Positions 33,984 through 46,800 of a DNA stretch of 64,000 nt are shown piece by piece. Made by a program: the position numbers and the translations under genes. Within the stretch, counting starts at the first letter, position 1. Each line of letters opens with the position of its first letter. The notes under the pieces were generated by a model. The model saw only the letters and a list, made by a program, of their open reading frames with translations. It searched no databases and had not been told where the DNA came from. Source of the stretch: Sarocladium kiliense (Eukaryota > Ascomycota > Sordariomycetes > Hypocreales > Sarocladiaceae); NCBI GenBank assembly GCA_030734395.1, contig JAUZTG010000004.1:372001-436000 (forward strand), read 5' to 3'.

Positions 33984-36900
33984 CTTGACTGATTTCTGAA
34001 GTTACTCGAAAAGAGAACTGGGTGTATGTGTTTGTGGGTGTGGGTTGAAAGAATGTGGGATAGTTGGTTTTGAAAGAATGGACGACCGAAGTCAAGCGAG
34101 CAGAAGCTGGTAGTTGCTTAGAGTATTGGCTTGTTGGCTGAGGAAGGAAGAGAAAAGAAAGTCGAAGGAGATGGAGGATGGCCGCGTTTTAATAGCCATG
34201 TCGTCTGCCAATCCAGCCTGGTGGCCACCCCCCCTATTCCCTCTTCTTCCGCATATCCCTGGATGGTGCTGTGCAGCCCCATCTCCGTTCTACACGCCGA
34301 GGCTGCTTGATCCATCGTTAGCACAGATCCACAGTGCCATCAGCACGAGATGAATAGACAGCCCCGGTCGTCACGGGAAATTAGACCAACTTGGCTCCTG
34401 GCTATTCTCCAGGGCAGGCCCGCTCTTCCAGGGGCACCCGTGGCAGAGGCTGCAGTTGGACGGATGCATGCCCTCCTCGCAACGACCGACAATGAAATGA
34501 TAGTGGGTCCTAGGGCGACTCACGGACCATGGACAAGAGGAACCACCTTCCGGCTCCAGGATCGGGAGGCGCCATTGGACGGGGCCTTTGTCGCATCAGC
34601 GGCTAGGAGGCGGGACTTCAGCAGAGTCAGCAGGCAAACGAGGGCGGCACGAATGTCATCCCCCTGGGACAGTTCCACGCCGCTGAGCGCTGTATTTCAT
34701 GCTGAAAGCGACGGAAAGGGGAAGGACAGCAGGGGTCCCGTCCAAGGGATTTTCGTTACTGGCTTCTGGTGATCGGGTCGTGTCCACTAAAAAGCGCCAC
34801 CCAGGCTTTCCACTCCCCCCTTTGTCCATCAAATCTCCCCCAAGCCGGGATGGACCATCCCATCTGCGGCAGCCGGACCTCCCAAGATGGTGCCAATTTC
34901 GACAGGACTCAGTTGGAGCGCTGCCGCCGCTGGAAGATGCGTGGCTGGGGAATTGGCCATTGGGCGATCGCTGTGATTAATTATAGCACATAAAGCGCTT
35001 GACAACTTGGCTCCAGAACACAATTTCGGCGGCAAGGATACGCCCCCCGTACCAACTGAGCAGTCTTGTCTCGACAGCAGACGGAACAGGCAGCTAAACC
35101 TTTTAGGCACAGCTCTTTGCCTAGCTGTATTGGTCGGCACAATTGTGGCTAACGAGTTCTGCATCCCGGCGCCTGTTACGATCGAGACCATGAGCGTGGT
35201 CGCCTGGATCCCCTGCCCTGGTCTTAGTCGGCTCTTCCAGGGCCATTCGCCTGTTTGCGCACGCCGGACCGCCACTGTTAGAGAGCCTTGACCACATTGT
35301 ACAGTGGAGATTAAAGCTTTTCTGATGCTGGAGGTTGACTGGAGGGAGTCCGGGATCTGGGGAGAAAGTGTCTGTCAAAGCTGTCAGCAAAATGCCTGTT
35401 GCACAAGCACAGCATAAAGTGAGCCACTCTCGATCAGACGACAGACGGGGCTTGTAATACCGTCCCACCACAGCACTGGGCCCTTCTGAAGAAGCTTGAA
35501 TGGTGCTGGAGGCTGACCATTGGTAAGCTGGGCCGGCAGTTGTGCCCGTTGGAATGCGGCCAGCCTCGTGGGCCAGTGCCGATGCCTAGTCAATCGGATT
35601 GTGTAGCCGGACGGGATGGGTTCACCAGTCCCTTCTTTCGAGACATTGTGGCACTTGAGGATGGAAAGGAAAACTACCGACGAAGGGATGACGATGCCGG
35701 CACCATTGGTACCAGCAACAAGACCTTACCCCGAGGGAGGCTGAGTGAGGATAGAGAGGGAGCGGGAGGGGCACAGCGCCTGTGGTGAAGGAGGACACCA
35801 CCTGCATCTCTACTGCACGTGCATAAGTCCCGTTTCGAATGCTGCATAAAACAACTGCGCCAGTGGACGAATGGTGTCTCTGACAGTTGGTGGCTTGGGT
35901 GGTTGCAGCACTGACACTGCCACCTCATGCGCTAATGCAGGAACCGATCTCCAGCCCTCCATCCATCCCGCCAGAAGGGGGACATCCCTCTTGAGTCGTC
36001 CTGGAGGGGCTTCGGCCGCCGTCCATTGCATAAAATAGGCATAAACCTGTACTAAGTAACAATCCAACCCACAATCTCAGCAAAACACCTCACCACCACC
36101 ATTAACAAGGCGATCCGCCATTCACTGGGCCTCGCTCCCTTCGGCTACCAAAGTCCTAGACGGTGTGTTTCGAGTTCCTGCAGTCGTCGTCAGCGACACT
36201 TCTCCAGTGCACACTCTCGTCATCCTCGATTTCGCCCCCATTTCACCGAGATTGAAGCATCACGATGACTCCTTCATAAGGTTGCGATCGGCAGTGCTCT
36301 CGAGTGATCTCGTACCTCGTTTTGTCCACCTCGACTCACTCCTTGTCACATCGCCTAAGACGCCGCTAGAGTTGGCTCCGTGACTATCAAACAGACCGCT
36401 TTCCGTCGTAGTCCTGGGATCTGGAAGCGACATGGGGTTCGCTCCTCTCACAGGCATCAAGCTTCCAGCCAACGATCGTCCCACGCACTAGTTCGTCTTT
36501 TCTGCTTGGCCAACTGCCTTCCAGTGCTCTTGGCGTAGATTCGAATGGAGAAACGTTCAATTCTGCATTCAGGCCAAAAAAACAAGCCGCTTCTGGCAAG
36601 TTGCATTTCCCCGTATAATCGGCCCATTATAGGTGCATAAGCCACCGCCTGGTTGCAATATTCCGTCGTCCAGGGAAGTCTGGTAGCTTGGAAATTTGCA
36701 ATTCTCCTGGCGCCGATGGTTGGCTGTCCATCGTCCAATCCGAAATCTCTTCACACGGACCTCTTGTTGCATCGCGAACCCCACCCTCGGCGATCTCATA
36801 TTCTGGAGCTTTGAGCCTGGAGGTTTTCATGCGAGTCCAGGATAACGCTTGTCTCCCCTAGTCACATTCTTTTCCATAAGGTTGCAAGGTTCCCGAATGG

Positions 36901-38675
36901 ACCATGTCCGCATGAGGGCCCAGAGCGCCGATACCGATGGTACTTTGCCCCCGCAATAGGAGAATTCCTCTTGGCGGCTCCAAATGTCCGTATACGAGCT
37001 TCGCTACCGCTTCTGTACGGTCCAGGGGGAGATGAGCAGTCTGGTGTGGAATAGCCTAGACGGCATGGAGTCGCTTGTTTGAGGAGTAGATAATGGCGCT
37101 GTCGCGCCGACCCCGGAAAACGAGCAAGAGACGCGAGCACGACGCGCCTATTCACTTTCGCCACGAATTGTTCAGGGGAACACTCGATGGCGCCGTCAAT
37201 GCCCTTCGATTCTTTGCGATTCGACTTCAGAGCCTGATACCATCCATTTCGATACAATCGGAACACTCCGGCGATCTATCTTCTCGTCAAGGAGATTCCT
37301 GCATGATGGAACTTTTCATCAAGCAACATGACTTGATCGGCTGACTTTCTGCACTACTCGCCCAGGCTGGAGGATGTGTGATTTTCAAGCTTGAGATTCG
37401 TTCCAAGAAAGTGAGGGATGACAAACCTTCTTTCTTATGCTGGTATTGCTAAGCACTGGCGAGTCCATTATACGATCGAATGACGACGACACCTCGGCCG
37501 ACTTGACCCCGAGACAACGCGAGGCTCATCAATGGCTGCTATTTGCTGGAAGTGGCTACTGCTGGTCCCAGGCATATCGAGTCTCATTCCAAAGCCATTT
37601 CGGCGAGCTAGATTCTGATCCAGGCACGTTGTCAAGCAAGCATTCCACAAGAACGGACATTGGTCCCCCAGGTGCTCCCTCTGTATTGAAGTGGCTGCTG
37701 GGTTGTGAATCTCTCGGTAAGAACACGACAAAGTGGCAGAGTTGGTCAATGTGTTCCCAACCCCGGCCTTGCGGTGAGCCTTTCTGGTATTGAGCTAGTG
37801 AAGTTGATGCATACGATGTCAACGTCTCGAACGCTCTGCCGCCAGTCTACTTTCACGGCTGCGGCACTGAGTCCGCCTTTGAACTCTCTTTAGGTTGTAC
37901 TGCTATAAGTTCCCTAGACCGGTCAACGGACTTTTCATGGTATAAAGTGGTATCGTGGTAGGTAGCCACCGTGCCGGCTTCGTAGTTGTCACCGTCGAGA
38001 AACTGGCATCTGTTTTCGTCACGGCTTTTCAGACACAGGACAAGAAGTTATAAGATGAGCCCGAGAGCCTGGAATGACAGGCACAATTGTCGCCCTGGCG
38101 TCTCTGGAACGCTTCCCAGTTCTGCTCAGTCCATAGAAGTGTTGTCGAAAAGACTCCACAGTGTCAGAGCTGCTGGATGAAGCAGCCTAAATTGACAGCC
38201 TGCACTGTGGGCACTAAGCTGTGTTTGTCCGAACATTGCCCGCAGGCCTCTCACCAGAGAAGCCTCCTCTTCCCCCCACATTGGCACGAGACTGCACCGA
38301 CTTTTGGGAATTGCTTGGATGGAAAAAACACGCACAACCTCGGGCCATAGGACGACGAAAGCACGAATCTGCCTCCCGACCACCAGGCTGCCTGCAGTCA
38401 AGCTTCTCTCCTACCCAAAATCACCGGTTCTACTGTCCGTGACTGCTGCATCCTTCCGTCGAGTCCACACGGCGTCGGGCATCACCCCTCCCTGACCCCG
38501 ACCGCGCCCCTCCCGAGAGGCATGCGATCTGGGGAGCTTTGACTGACGACATACCCAATTTCTCGAGGATGCTGGATGCTGTGCACGCCACGCTGCCGGT
38601 GTTATAGCAGCTTAACAACACATCTAAGAGGACTCACTGTAGTCTCTCCTCTGCCCTAGAGGCATCTTTTCCATC
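33984..38675. other. 4.7 kb gene-free region
   Basis: The longest stretch here without a supportable gene. The first 250 bases are the promoter of the secreted protein (CT-rich on the minus strand). The rest is of mixed composition with scattered ORFs of 60-150 codons on both strands, none with domain patterns or plausible splicing into longer proteins. I see no terminal repeats, transposase motifs or tRNA. It could hold noncoding transcripts or regulatory sequence. Confidence 0.45.
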
Positions 38676-41600
38676 ATGGAGGCCCAGGTGCGTCATCCAG
38701 CTATCACAACACTGACCGCTTTGTGGCTCTGCCCCGCCATCATGCCACCATCCCTTTGTGCATGCCCGGCGACTGCGTCGACCCTTTCTGCACCTAGCTC
38801 ATGACTGACATGATGGACCTGTTGCAGATCGAAAATGCTGCCGAGATCTGGTCGAACCCGCAGTCAAGCCAGGAGCTTAAATTACAAGCCTTCGACTACC
38901 TGTCCCAGCTCAAGACTGATCCTCAGGCCTGGCAGGCGTGCGTCACCCTCTTTGCAAAGCAGCCTCAAACGTCCGAAGTCGTTCGTCTCGTATGCCTCGA
39001 AGTCGTCAACGCTGCCGTATACTCCCAGGCCCTCAATGCCGAGTCCCTTTCTTTCCTCAAAGACACCCTCTTCCAATACGTTAGGCAGCATTATAGCCCC
39101 GATGCGCAACTCGAGCCCGACTCGACCTCTCTCCAAAACAAAGTCACACAGACATTGACGTACCTTTTCGTCTTTCTCTACCAGAATGGTTGGGAGAGCT
39201 TCATCGATGATTTCTGGGATGTGACCGGAGTACCACGTGGGGCTGACAGCGTCAACGGAATCATTCTTTACCTACGCATCCTCAGCTCTATCCACGATGA
39301 AATTGCTGATATGCTTCTGGCACGGAAAGATGGCGATGGACGACGCAATACGGAGCTCAAGGACCAGCTTCGCGATCAAGATATGCAGAAGGTTGCTGAG
39401 GCCTGGAAGCAGCTGCTGTCCAGACACTCGAACAACGATGTGATTGTGGAGTTGGTTCTCAGGGTCATCGGCAAGTGGGTGAGCTGGATGGATATCTCTC
39501 TCATCATCGGCCAGGACATGCTCAACCTCCTGCTTCCCGTCGTTGGCCGGACACAGAATGCTGGCCGCGAGGATAAAGTCAGAGACATAGCCATCGACAC
39601 TTTGACCGAGATCTGCGGGAAGAAGATGCGCTCCCCTGATAAGATGGAGATGATCTCCTTCATAAACCTTGAAGACATTGTCGGGCAGCTGGTAGGCAGC
39701 CCGCTTCTCAACGACTACAAAGGGACACCACAATACGATACGGATCTGGCAGAGGCTGTGGCAAAACTTGTAAACACTGTTATGGTGGACATTGTGAAAG
39801 CAATCGAGGACCGTCAGAACTCTGGGGAGACCCTTGCTCGCGCTAACCAGCATCTGAATGGCTTTCTTCCTTTCCTTTTGCGATTCTTCTCGGATGATTA
39901 CGACGAGGTCTGCTCGACTGTCATCCCTTCCTTGACCGATCTCCTCACGTTCCTCCGAAAGCTAGGGCAACTCCCTCAAGAGTATTCGGCTATGCTGGCG
40001 CCTATTCTGGATGCCATCATTCGCAAGATGAGATACGATGAGACATCTTCGTGGGGCAATGAAGATGAGCAGACGGATGAAGCTGAGTTCCAGGACCTTC
40101 GCAGAAAGCTTCAAAACCTGCAGAGGACTATTGCGGCCATCGACCAATCTCTGTACATGAACATGATCAGCAATCTTGTGGCGACCACATTCCAGAGCTT
40201 ACAGCAACAAGGTTCCGACATGGACTGGAGGGACCTTGACTTAGCTCTGCACGAGATCTATCTTTTTGGAGAACTCGCTTTGCCTAACCAGGGGTACAAC
40301 GCCAATAAAAAGGGTTCGACAGAGGCTTCCGAGAGATTGGTGGTTATGGTACAGAAGATGATCGACTCTGGTTCGTATCCTCCCATAAGATGCTTGTATG
40401 TATCCGCTAACCCGCTCAAGGCACCGCAAACTTCTCTCACCCGGCTGTGCTGTTGCAGTACATGGAGATTTGCGTTAGGTACTGCGCCGACTTTGAGAAC
40501 CACCAAAGCTATATTCCTCAGGTCCTAGAAACCTTCGTTCGCCTCGTTCACCACAATCACGTCCGCATCAAGACCCGTTCCTGGTACCTCTTCCACCGCT
40601 TCGTCAAGCAGCTCCGCACTCACTTGGGCAATGTTGCCGAGACGGTGATCCAGTCCATTGGCGACCTTCTCCCCATCAAAGCCGAAGTTCCCGGCGAGGA
40701 CGCAGATGACGACATGTCGTCCGACGAGTCTGACCACTCGGCAGACGCCCTGTTCACGAGCCAACTCTATCTATTCGAGGCTATCGGTTGCATGTCAGCC
40801 AGCCCTGGTACACCAGCAGACAAGCAGGCACTCTATGCTCGTTCGGTCATGGATCCCCTGTTCCGGGACATGGAGGATCACCTCCCTCGGGCCAAAGCAG
40901 GGAACGAACAAGCGAAACTACAAATCCACCACATTGTGATGGCACTCGGAACTCTAGCACATGGTTTCAGCGACTGGTACCCAGGGTCATCCTCCAACCA
41001 ACATGCACCGGCCCCGGCTGAAGTATCGGCCGAGTTCTCAAGGGCAGCAGAGGCGATCTTGTACTCCTTGGACCAACTGAATGGATCGGCTGAAATCCGA
41101 GCTGCATGCCGCTCGGCTTTCTCAAGGCTCCTTGGTGTGCTGGGACCCGCTGTCCTGCCGCAGCTGCCGCAATGGATCCAAGGTCTCCTTTCTCAAGGGT
41201 CTGCTAAGGATGAGATGGCTATGTTCCTCCGCCTGCTCGACCAGGTTGTGTTTGGCTTCAAATCCGAGATTTTCGAAGTACTGAACCTTCTTCTTACGCC
41301 CCTCCTTCAGCGCATCTTCGCCGGCTTGGCGGAGCCTGTGTCGGGCACTGATGATGAGATCCAACTTGTTGAGCTCAGGCGGGAGTATCTCTCATTCATC
41401 CAAGTTATCCTCAACAACGGTCTGGAGGGGGTTTTGATCAGTGACACTAATCAGGGGTCCTTCGAATCGATGATCTTGTCGGTGCTTGAGGTCGCGAAGA
41501 CTCTGGAGAACAACCTTGGCCCCAGCAGGTTGGCCTTCACTGTCATGATGAGAATCTCAGCCATCTGGGGCGGACCTGATGTCGCCACGATCTCCGACAA

Positions 41601-41940
41601 GCCTACTGCGCCGACTGGCGCGGCAACTCCATCAATCCCTGGGTTTGACCAGTTCATGCTGGACCGTTTCCACACGACTTGCTGGGAGGTCCTTCAGAAC
41701 CAAGCTTTCCAGCCGTCTCAGGACGCCCAGGCGAAGCAGGTTCTTAACGAAATTGCGGGTCTTGAGCAGACCATCTACACCAAGACGGGAGATGCTTTCA
41801 TTCAGCATGTGCAGAATTCATTGTTCCCACAAATGGGCATCAATGGTGATGAGTTCCTGAGGTCTCTCACCACATCCACAGATAAGAAGGGCTTTGCGTC
41901 CTACCTGCAGAGGCTGTTGAAGAACCGGCAGCAGGGCTAG
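38676..41940 (+). CDS. LOS1: Exportin-T, tRNA nuclear export receptor (Los1)
   Basis: Three exons: 38676..38687 (MEAQ only), 38828..40370, 40421..41940; 1024 aa, close to the usual size of fungal Los1. The importin-beta-like N-terminus is clear (ELKLQAFDYLSQLKTDPQAW, VRLVCLEVVNAAV, then a Xpo1-type block from NKVTQTLTYLFVFLY to FWDVTG). HEAT repeats continue to the end, with conserved HPAVLLQYMEICVRYC directly after the 50-nt second intron. Exportin-T carries mature, end-processed tRNAs out of the nucleus with Ran-GTP. The 12-nt first exon followed by a 140-nt intron was chosen because MEAQ-IENA restores the family N-terminus; a start at 38801 without the intron is less likely. Confidence 0.9.
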
Positions 41941-42607
41941 CCGAGTGCTATCCTATAACGAGATAGGTTTGAGAGGGTGATGAGGGGGACGAAGGATAGC
42001 CGCGTATGCATGAGAGGTAAAGTCTGTTGGAAAGGGAGGTGGAGATACCATGTGAAGCGTGAACAAATCGTGAGGGAAAGGACTGGGTGGCAGACTTGCA
42101 ATTTTGGTCCAAGGCAAGTAGAGAAAACACCACGTAAAGAGATGACATGGATGATCAAAACGCATACCATCGGCGTTGTTTTGCCGATCGGGAAAAGATA
42201 GAGAGCACAGAGGCAGATTCCAGAAGAAATCAAATGCTCGCCTCTTACCAGTCTACATCTCACGAAGCAGCGTGAGTATGCTATGAGTCCAGGCGCTTCA
42301 GCAGAAGATCTCAGTCAGTTTCTTTAAACCTTAGGTCGAACTGTGGCAAAGACCTCGTCGCCGCATTCCGGTATCTTATATGGGATCAACACCGAGGAGG
42401 TGGATCTGCGGAACATCTTCTCCTATTCGTTTCAGGACCTTGCTTAGCATTCGCCCAACTCAGCCATCCTGCCCTTTTCAAGACTCTAGGCTACGTGTCG
42501 GAGAGTTTCGCAAAATGCTTCGACCAAATCCACCCGATCTCGTTCTCTGGGTCATCCTGGTTCTTTGCAAGCCACAGCTCGCCCTTCTCAGCAACTACGT
42601 CAAAGAT
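41941..42607. other. Intergenic between convergent genes
   Basis: 3' UTR regions of LOS1 (+) and the phosphorylase-fold gene (-). No gene or repeat seen. Confidence 0.5.
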
Positions 42608-45600
42608 CTAGGAAAGGTCAGTGCCATGAATCAAATGAAGAAGAGGAGGGAGCCTAATTACCTCGCCCGCTTGGTACACGAGATATCTGTATCCTTCTTC
42701 TGACCTGTTTGTTGAAATATTGAATTCGAAGAGTGACGCTGCCATCCATAGCACGTCGAAAACTTCAGTGCTTTTAGGCAGATTGAGAAGAATAGCTCGA
42801 GCAACACATGCTGCATTGGCCTCCGCATATCCGATCCATGCATCATTCGAGTGAGTGTCCCAGTAGCTCCAAATGCCTCGAATGAAGATGCGTGGTTGCC
42901 TGTCCACGTACAACGCGTCGTTCAGGAGCGAACCGTCCACACACAACATATCGATATCAGGCCCAAGGACATCACGCAGATTGCGAACGGAAGGACTTGA
43001 AAGAGTAGGGTTAGCGTCGGGGATGAATGCGATAGGGCCTAAATGGACTCTTGCTGAGTCGGATGAGCGAGGTGAACGGTTGACGATTTGATCTCTAGAG
43101 CATTCGCTGCAGAACTTTGGCCCCTGATGGGGGTAGTCATGTCGAAAGAGAAGGTCAAAGTCCCTTCCAGGATTTTGTGAAAGTAACGAGGCAGACCCGT
43201 TGAAGCGCTGTCGGTGGGCATGGAGGTCAATTCCATCGGTGAGAATAGTGAAGAGCAGTCCTTCTAGCCCTTGGACGGGTGATGAGTCAAAGTCGTCAAT
43301 GCAAAGGGCCCGATCCCATGCTGGAGATATGTCATATCGCCTAAGGCAGGGCGCGCCATCGCTCGTCATACCGACGACAACATCTCCTAGATAGATATCA
43401 TCCCACGGGTCACGAGGCCGTGGGATGCCGTGGGCAACCCCAGTGTACAAGAGAATGTGATTTTTCGCAACCACAGCTAGCAAGCTGTTAGGAACTTTTG
43501 GTACAGTACGAACATGATGTGAGGGATAAGCAATGATGACAGTGTTGTGGTTTCCGATTTTCCCAAAGGAGATTGTCATGACGCTGGCGAGGTGAATTCG
43601 ATCAAGGTCAATTGGATTTGTGTGGACTTCATCTAGCATAGACTTGGCGGTCGTGAAGCCGAAAGTCCCGACAGTGATCCAAATGACGCTGTATGACGAA
43701 GGCTCGAGCTTCTTTGACTTTACAAGGGAGGGTGGGCTCTCAGGCTTTCTGAAGAGAGATCCTATGTGTGGGAACCGTTCGGCGCTTTGCGTGGATTCGA
43801 AAGGCCGTGTGAGGTACAGGTCGTAGGGATATGGGTCGGGAGGAATCGCGATGATGTGTCTATTTGGACCGTACTCGAGTGCCTATGTCCTAGTTGTCAG
43901 TCTGTTGTCTAAGGGACTACATCCATGTTTGATGCATGCACAGATCTTGTTAAGTGGTGCCGTTGTCAGTAAACGAGACATACCGGCACGCTGCCCAGCT
44001 TGAGGCTAAGGCTCTGTCCAGACTGAACAGCCTTGACCATCCTCTCAACGGCGTCATCCTCAAGAGTAAGAATGAAAGCCTGAGGCGGAACGGATAACCC
44101 GCCCTCACTCGCAGCTTCAAGGCGGAGGCCAGAGTCTGGGATCTTGAATAGATTGTAGCTAATATCCGAGTTTGTTTGTCGATGGGGGTATGTCTCCTCA
44201 GAAACAATGGAATCTGTGTCTTCTGTTTCCAGCTGTGCCTGATAGTCCGAGGCTGGCCCAGACGATGAGGCATCATCCGAAGGATCAACCGAATCGCGAC
44301 CCTCTTCCTGCTCTGCGGTGATTCCTGATCCAAGACAAAGAAGCCGGATTACGAGAAATGTGAAGGACTGAAGGTGATCGGCTATGTGCTTGGCCATGTG
44401 GCGAGATATCAATAGTTTCCCTGGTGTGACTGGATCGTTGACTGCCTCCTTGTTCTCCTCAGCTATCACCGTAAGTGCGCGGGTGGGCATCGGTTCAGTA
44501 GACGCAAGATTTGATCGAGTTACCGTGATGGTAGTCGAGGTCGTCGAGATAGAGAAACAACACAATGGGCACTTGTCAGCATCTCGACTGAGATGCACCG
44601 TATTGTGACGAGCGAGGCGCTGTCTCTGTTGTGGTGAATACCTATCGTGCTCCAGCTCCAGATGTTCGAGGAATCGAGCCTCAGAGTCGAAACGAGTTGG
44701 CTTACGCTGGCCAGTAGCCGGATCTATGTCGAGGTTGCATACCCACGTTTGCTGTTTATATGTATGGCGCGACCAATCGTGGGAATGCTTCTCCATATGG
44801 CTCTGCCAATCCACTGAGCTGGCAAAGCTGGGGATGGGCTTGTTGTTCCGAGCCGCATCTTGTGCGCATTCTTCTGATAAGCAGACATAAGGCCTCCAGT
44901 CTTCTTTCTGATGCTCTCTACGCAAAGTCTCAGCATACTCTTCATCAATAATCGACATGAAGTGACTCACCTCCAAAGAGCAGGCTTAGTGAACGTATCT
45001 GCTGGATAGTTCCTGAAGCACCATCGGCAGTCCGCATATTTGGCACCCTCTGGTAGGTCCTGTGCAGGAGCATAGATCGCGCGAGTAGTGGCGATGGATT
45101 GAGTCGGACGACGAGGGGGTCTGGCTGCAAGGTTTGATGAAGGTTGATAGTGTCCCTTGAATGCGCCTTCGCTGAAAGCCGAAGACTGTTGCGAGGGGTT
45201 CTGAACACGTATGATCGGCGTCTCTTCGAGCGGTGTACCTGAGGCCTGACCCTGCGATACCACCGGTTGACGGTTAGCTGAAGGGGCTTCTCGTGTACGT
45301 TGAGGTAGTCTCTGCTGATTTGACCAGGGGCTTGGACGCATTCCTTGGTGCGCCTTGCTCGCCTGTCCGTACTGTTTGCCTCGCGCCTCGCGATAAAGAA
45401 CTTCCTGGTACTTGTCGGTCATTGACTTGCACATATGCTCAAGCAGTTCCGAGCTAGCTGCTGGATACAAGCCTTCAAGGACCGAATAGGTCAATCTTTC
45501 AAAGGAGCTTAGACGCTCGTCTTTGGCCAAGGGTTTCATCCGGTTCATGAGTTGACCAGCTGATGCATGGCGAATAGAAGCACCAAGTTTGTGGAGACGA

Positions 45601-46430
45601 TCCAGCGTTGCTTCAATCCCTGAGAAAGTAGCCTTCATGGCAGGTGAAAGCTGCTGTATGCTGTCCTTCTCCTCAACGTGCATACGTCCTCCACCATCCT
45701 GTGTCTTCTTTCTGACAAGCTCGAGCGCTACTCCGGGGGGTGTCACATTAATGCGAATGTCGTCAATACTAAGGTAAGCGATATACGTACCAGTATCAAG
45801 GTTTCTACGTATCATGAGCAGCTGGTGTATAACCATACTCCTGACGTCGGCGCTATTTCTGAGCCTGTGGTCTAGGCTCAGGTTGGTCTGGGCAAAGACT
45901 CCAAGGAAGCCGATCCAAGAAGCGAATCGTTGTTGGTATTCCATGACAAGCCTCAGAGTGACAGGCGCGGCGGGTCGGAAGGCATCCAGTAGTACTAGGA
46001 AGCATTCCCAGCAAGTGCGCGCCACCTCGCTGATACTAAGCGGCGACGGTGATGCTTTGTCGTCATCATGGGCCGTTCTTGGTTGGCTCAGCTCAGCAAT
46101 GCGGTCGGTGTATGCAGAAATCTGGCTCATTCCGTAAGTCACCTGTCAGTGTGCTGCCATCCTGTCCGCTGTCCACAGGCTTCAAGACACTCAGGGAGGA
46201 GAACATACAAGGGCTTCGACTTTGGACTTGTCATCCTCAGAGCTCGTCTTTCGAAGCACTTCTCCCAATATACGACAAGCCTCTGTGTAGGCTTGTCGTG
46301 CCTTCTCATAGCTGTGAGCCTTATCAAGCTCCACGGCCGTGTTAGCCGCCCGGAAGGCGGCAGCCACGGCCTCTTGGGAAGCTGTGGCCAGGTCTATCCA
46401 CGCCGGAACAGAGAAGGGAATGTTAGACAT
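42608..46430 (-). CDS. Multidomain protein: MIT-like, Cys/His zinc-binding and PNP/UDP-phosphorylase-fold domains
   Basis: Four exons on the minus strand: 46430..46209, 46121..44971, 44917..43984, 43882..42608; 1193 aa. Residues about 20-90 are MIT-like (AFRAANTAVELDKAHSYEKA, then RIAELSQ). A Pro/Gln-rich linker follows. From about 450 there is a Cys/His region (CRWC, YVCLSEEC, HMEKH, WVC, CPLC) like fungal C2H2-type regulators. Residues about 820-1140 form a nucleoside-phosphorylase fold (TAKSMLDEVH, FGKIGNHNTVI, IYLGDVVVG, IFIRGIWSYWD). In this family the catalytic Asp sits after IRGI-C/S; here it is Ser (S1108). The MEAAG-type Glu is Asp (D1085). The domain may therefore bind but not cleave nucleosides. 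PNP_UDP domains are known effectors of fungal NLR-type proteins, but no NACHT/NB-ARC is present. A further in-frame 63-nt intron (gtacgt near 45794) may exist. Confidence 0.8.
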
Positions 46431-46800
46431 GATCTCGTCGAGTCAATAGATTGAAACTTGGCATGATCGGGTCGGCGATCCCTCTGGAGTGCATCGAAGC
46501 ACGCTTGAAGGAGCCTCGTTGCGGGGAACGAAGGTTGGAGCGATCGTCAGCCGCAAGATGCATGAGGCAACTCACGCATATGCTGTACGGTGCTTGTGGC
46601 CAATCACACCAGCGGTGAATGATAACCTACGTGGACCTTAGTCCAACACCTTTCAGCAGATATTGGGAACTCACTATGCCTAGATTATCTAGGCACTCAG
46701 ATGGGGCAATAAACACCGCTGCTTCTCCTGATGCTACATGGACTCGTTGACAGTGGCATGTAAGCCGGAGTTAATTTCACTGTAACGTAGCCCAGGGACA
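46431..46800. other. Spacer between co-directional S8 and phosphorylase-fold genes
   Basis: 370 bases from the stop of the upstream subtilisin gene to the ATG of the phosphorylase-fold gene. It probably holds a 3' UTR and a short promoter. The close head-to-tail spacing supports shared function but not co-transcription. Confidence 0.4.
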
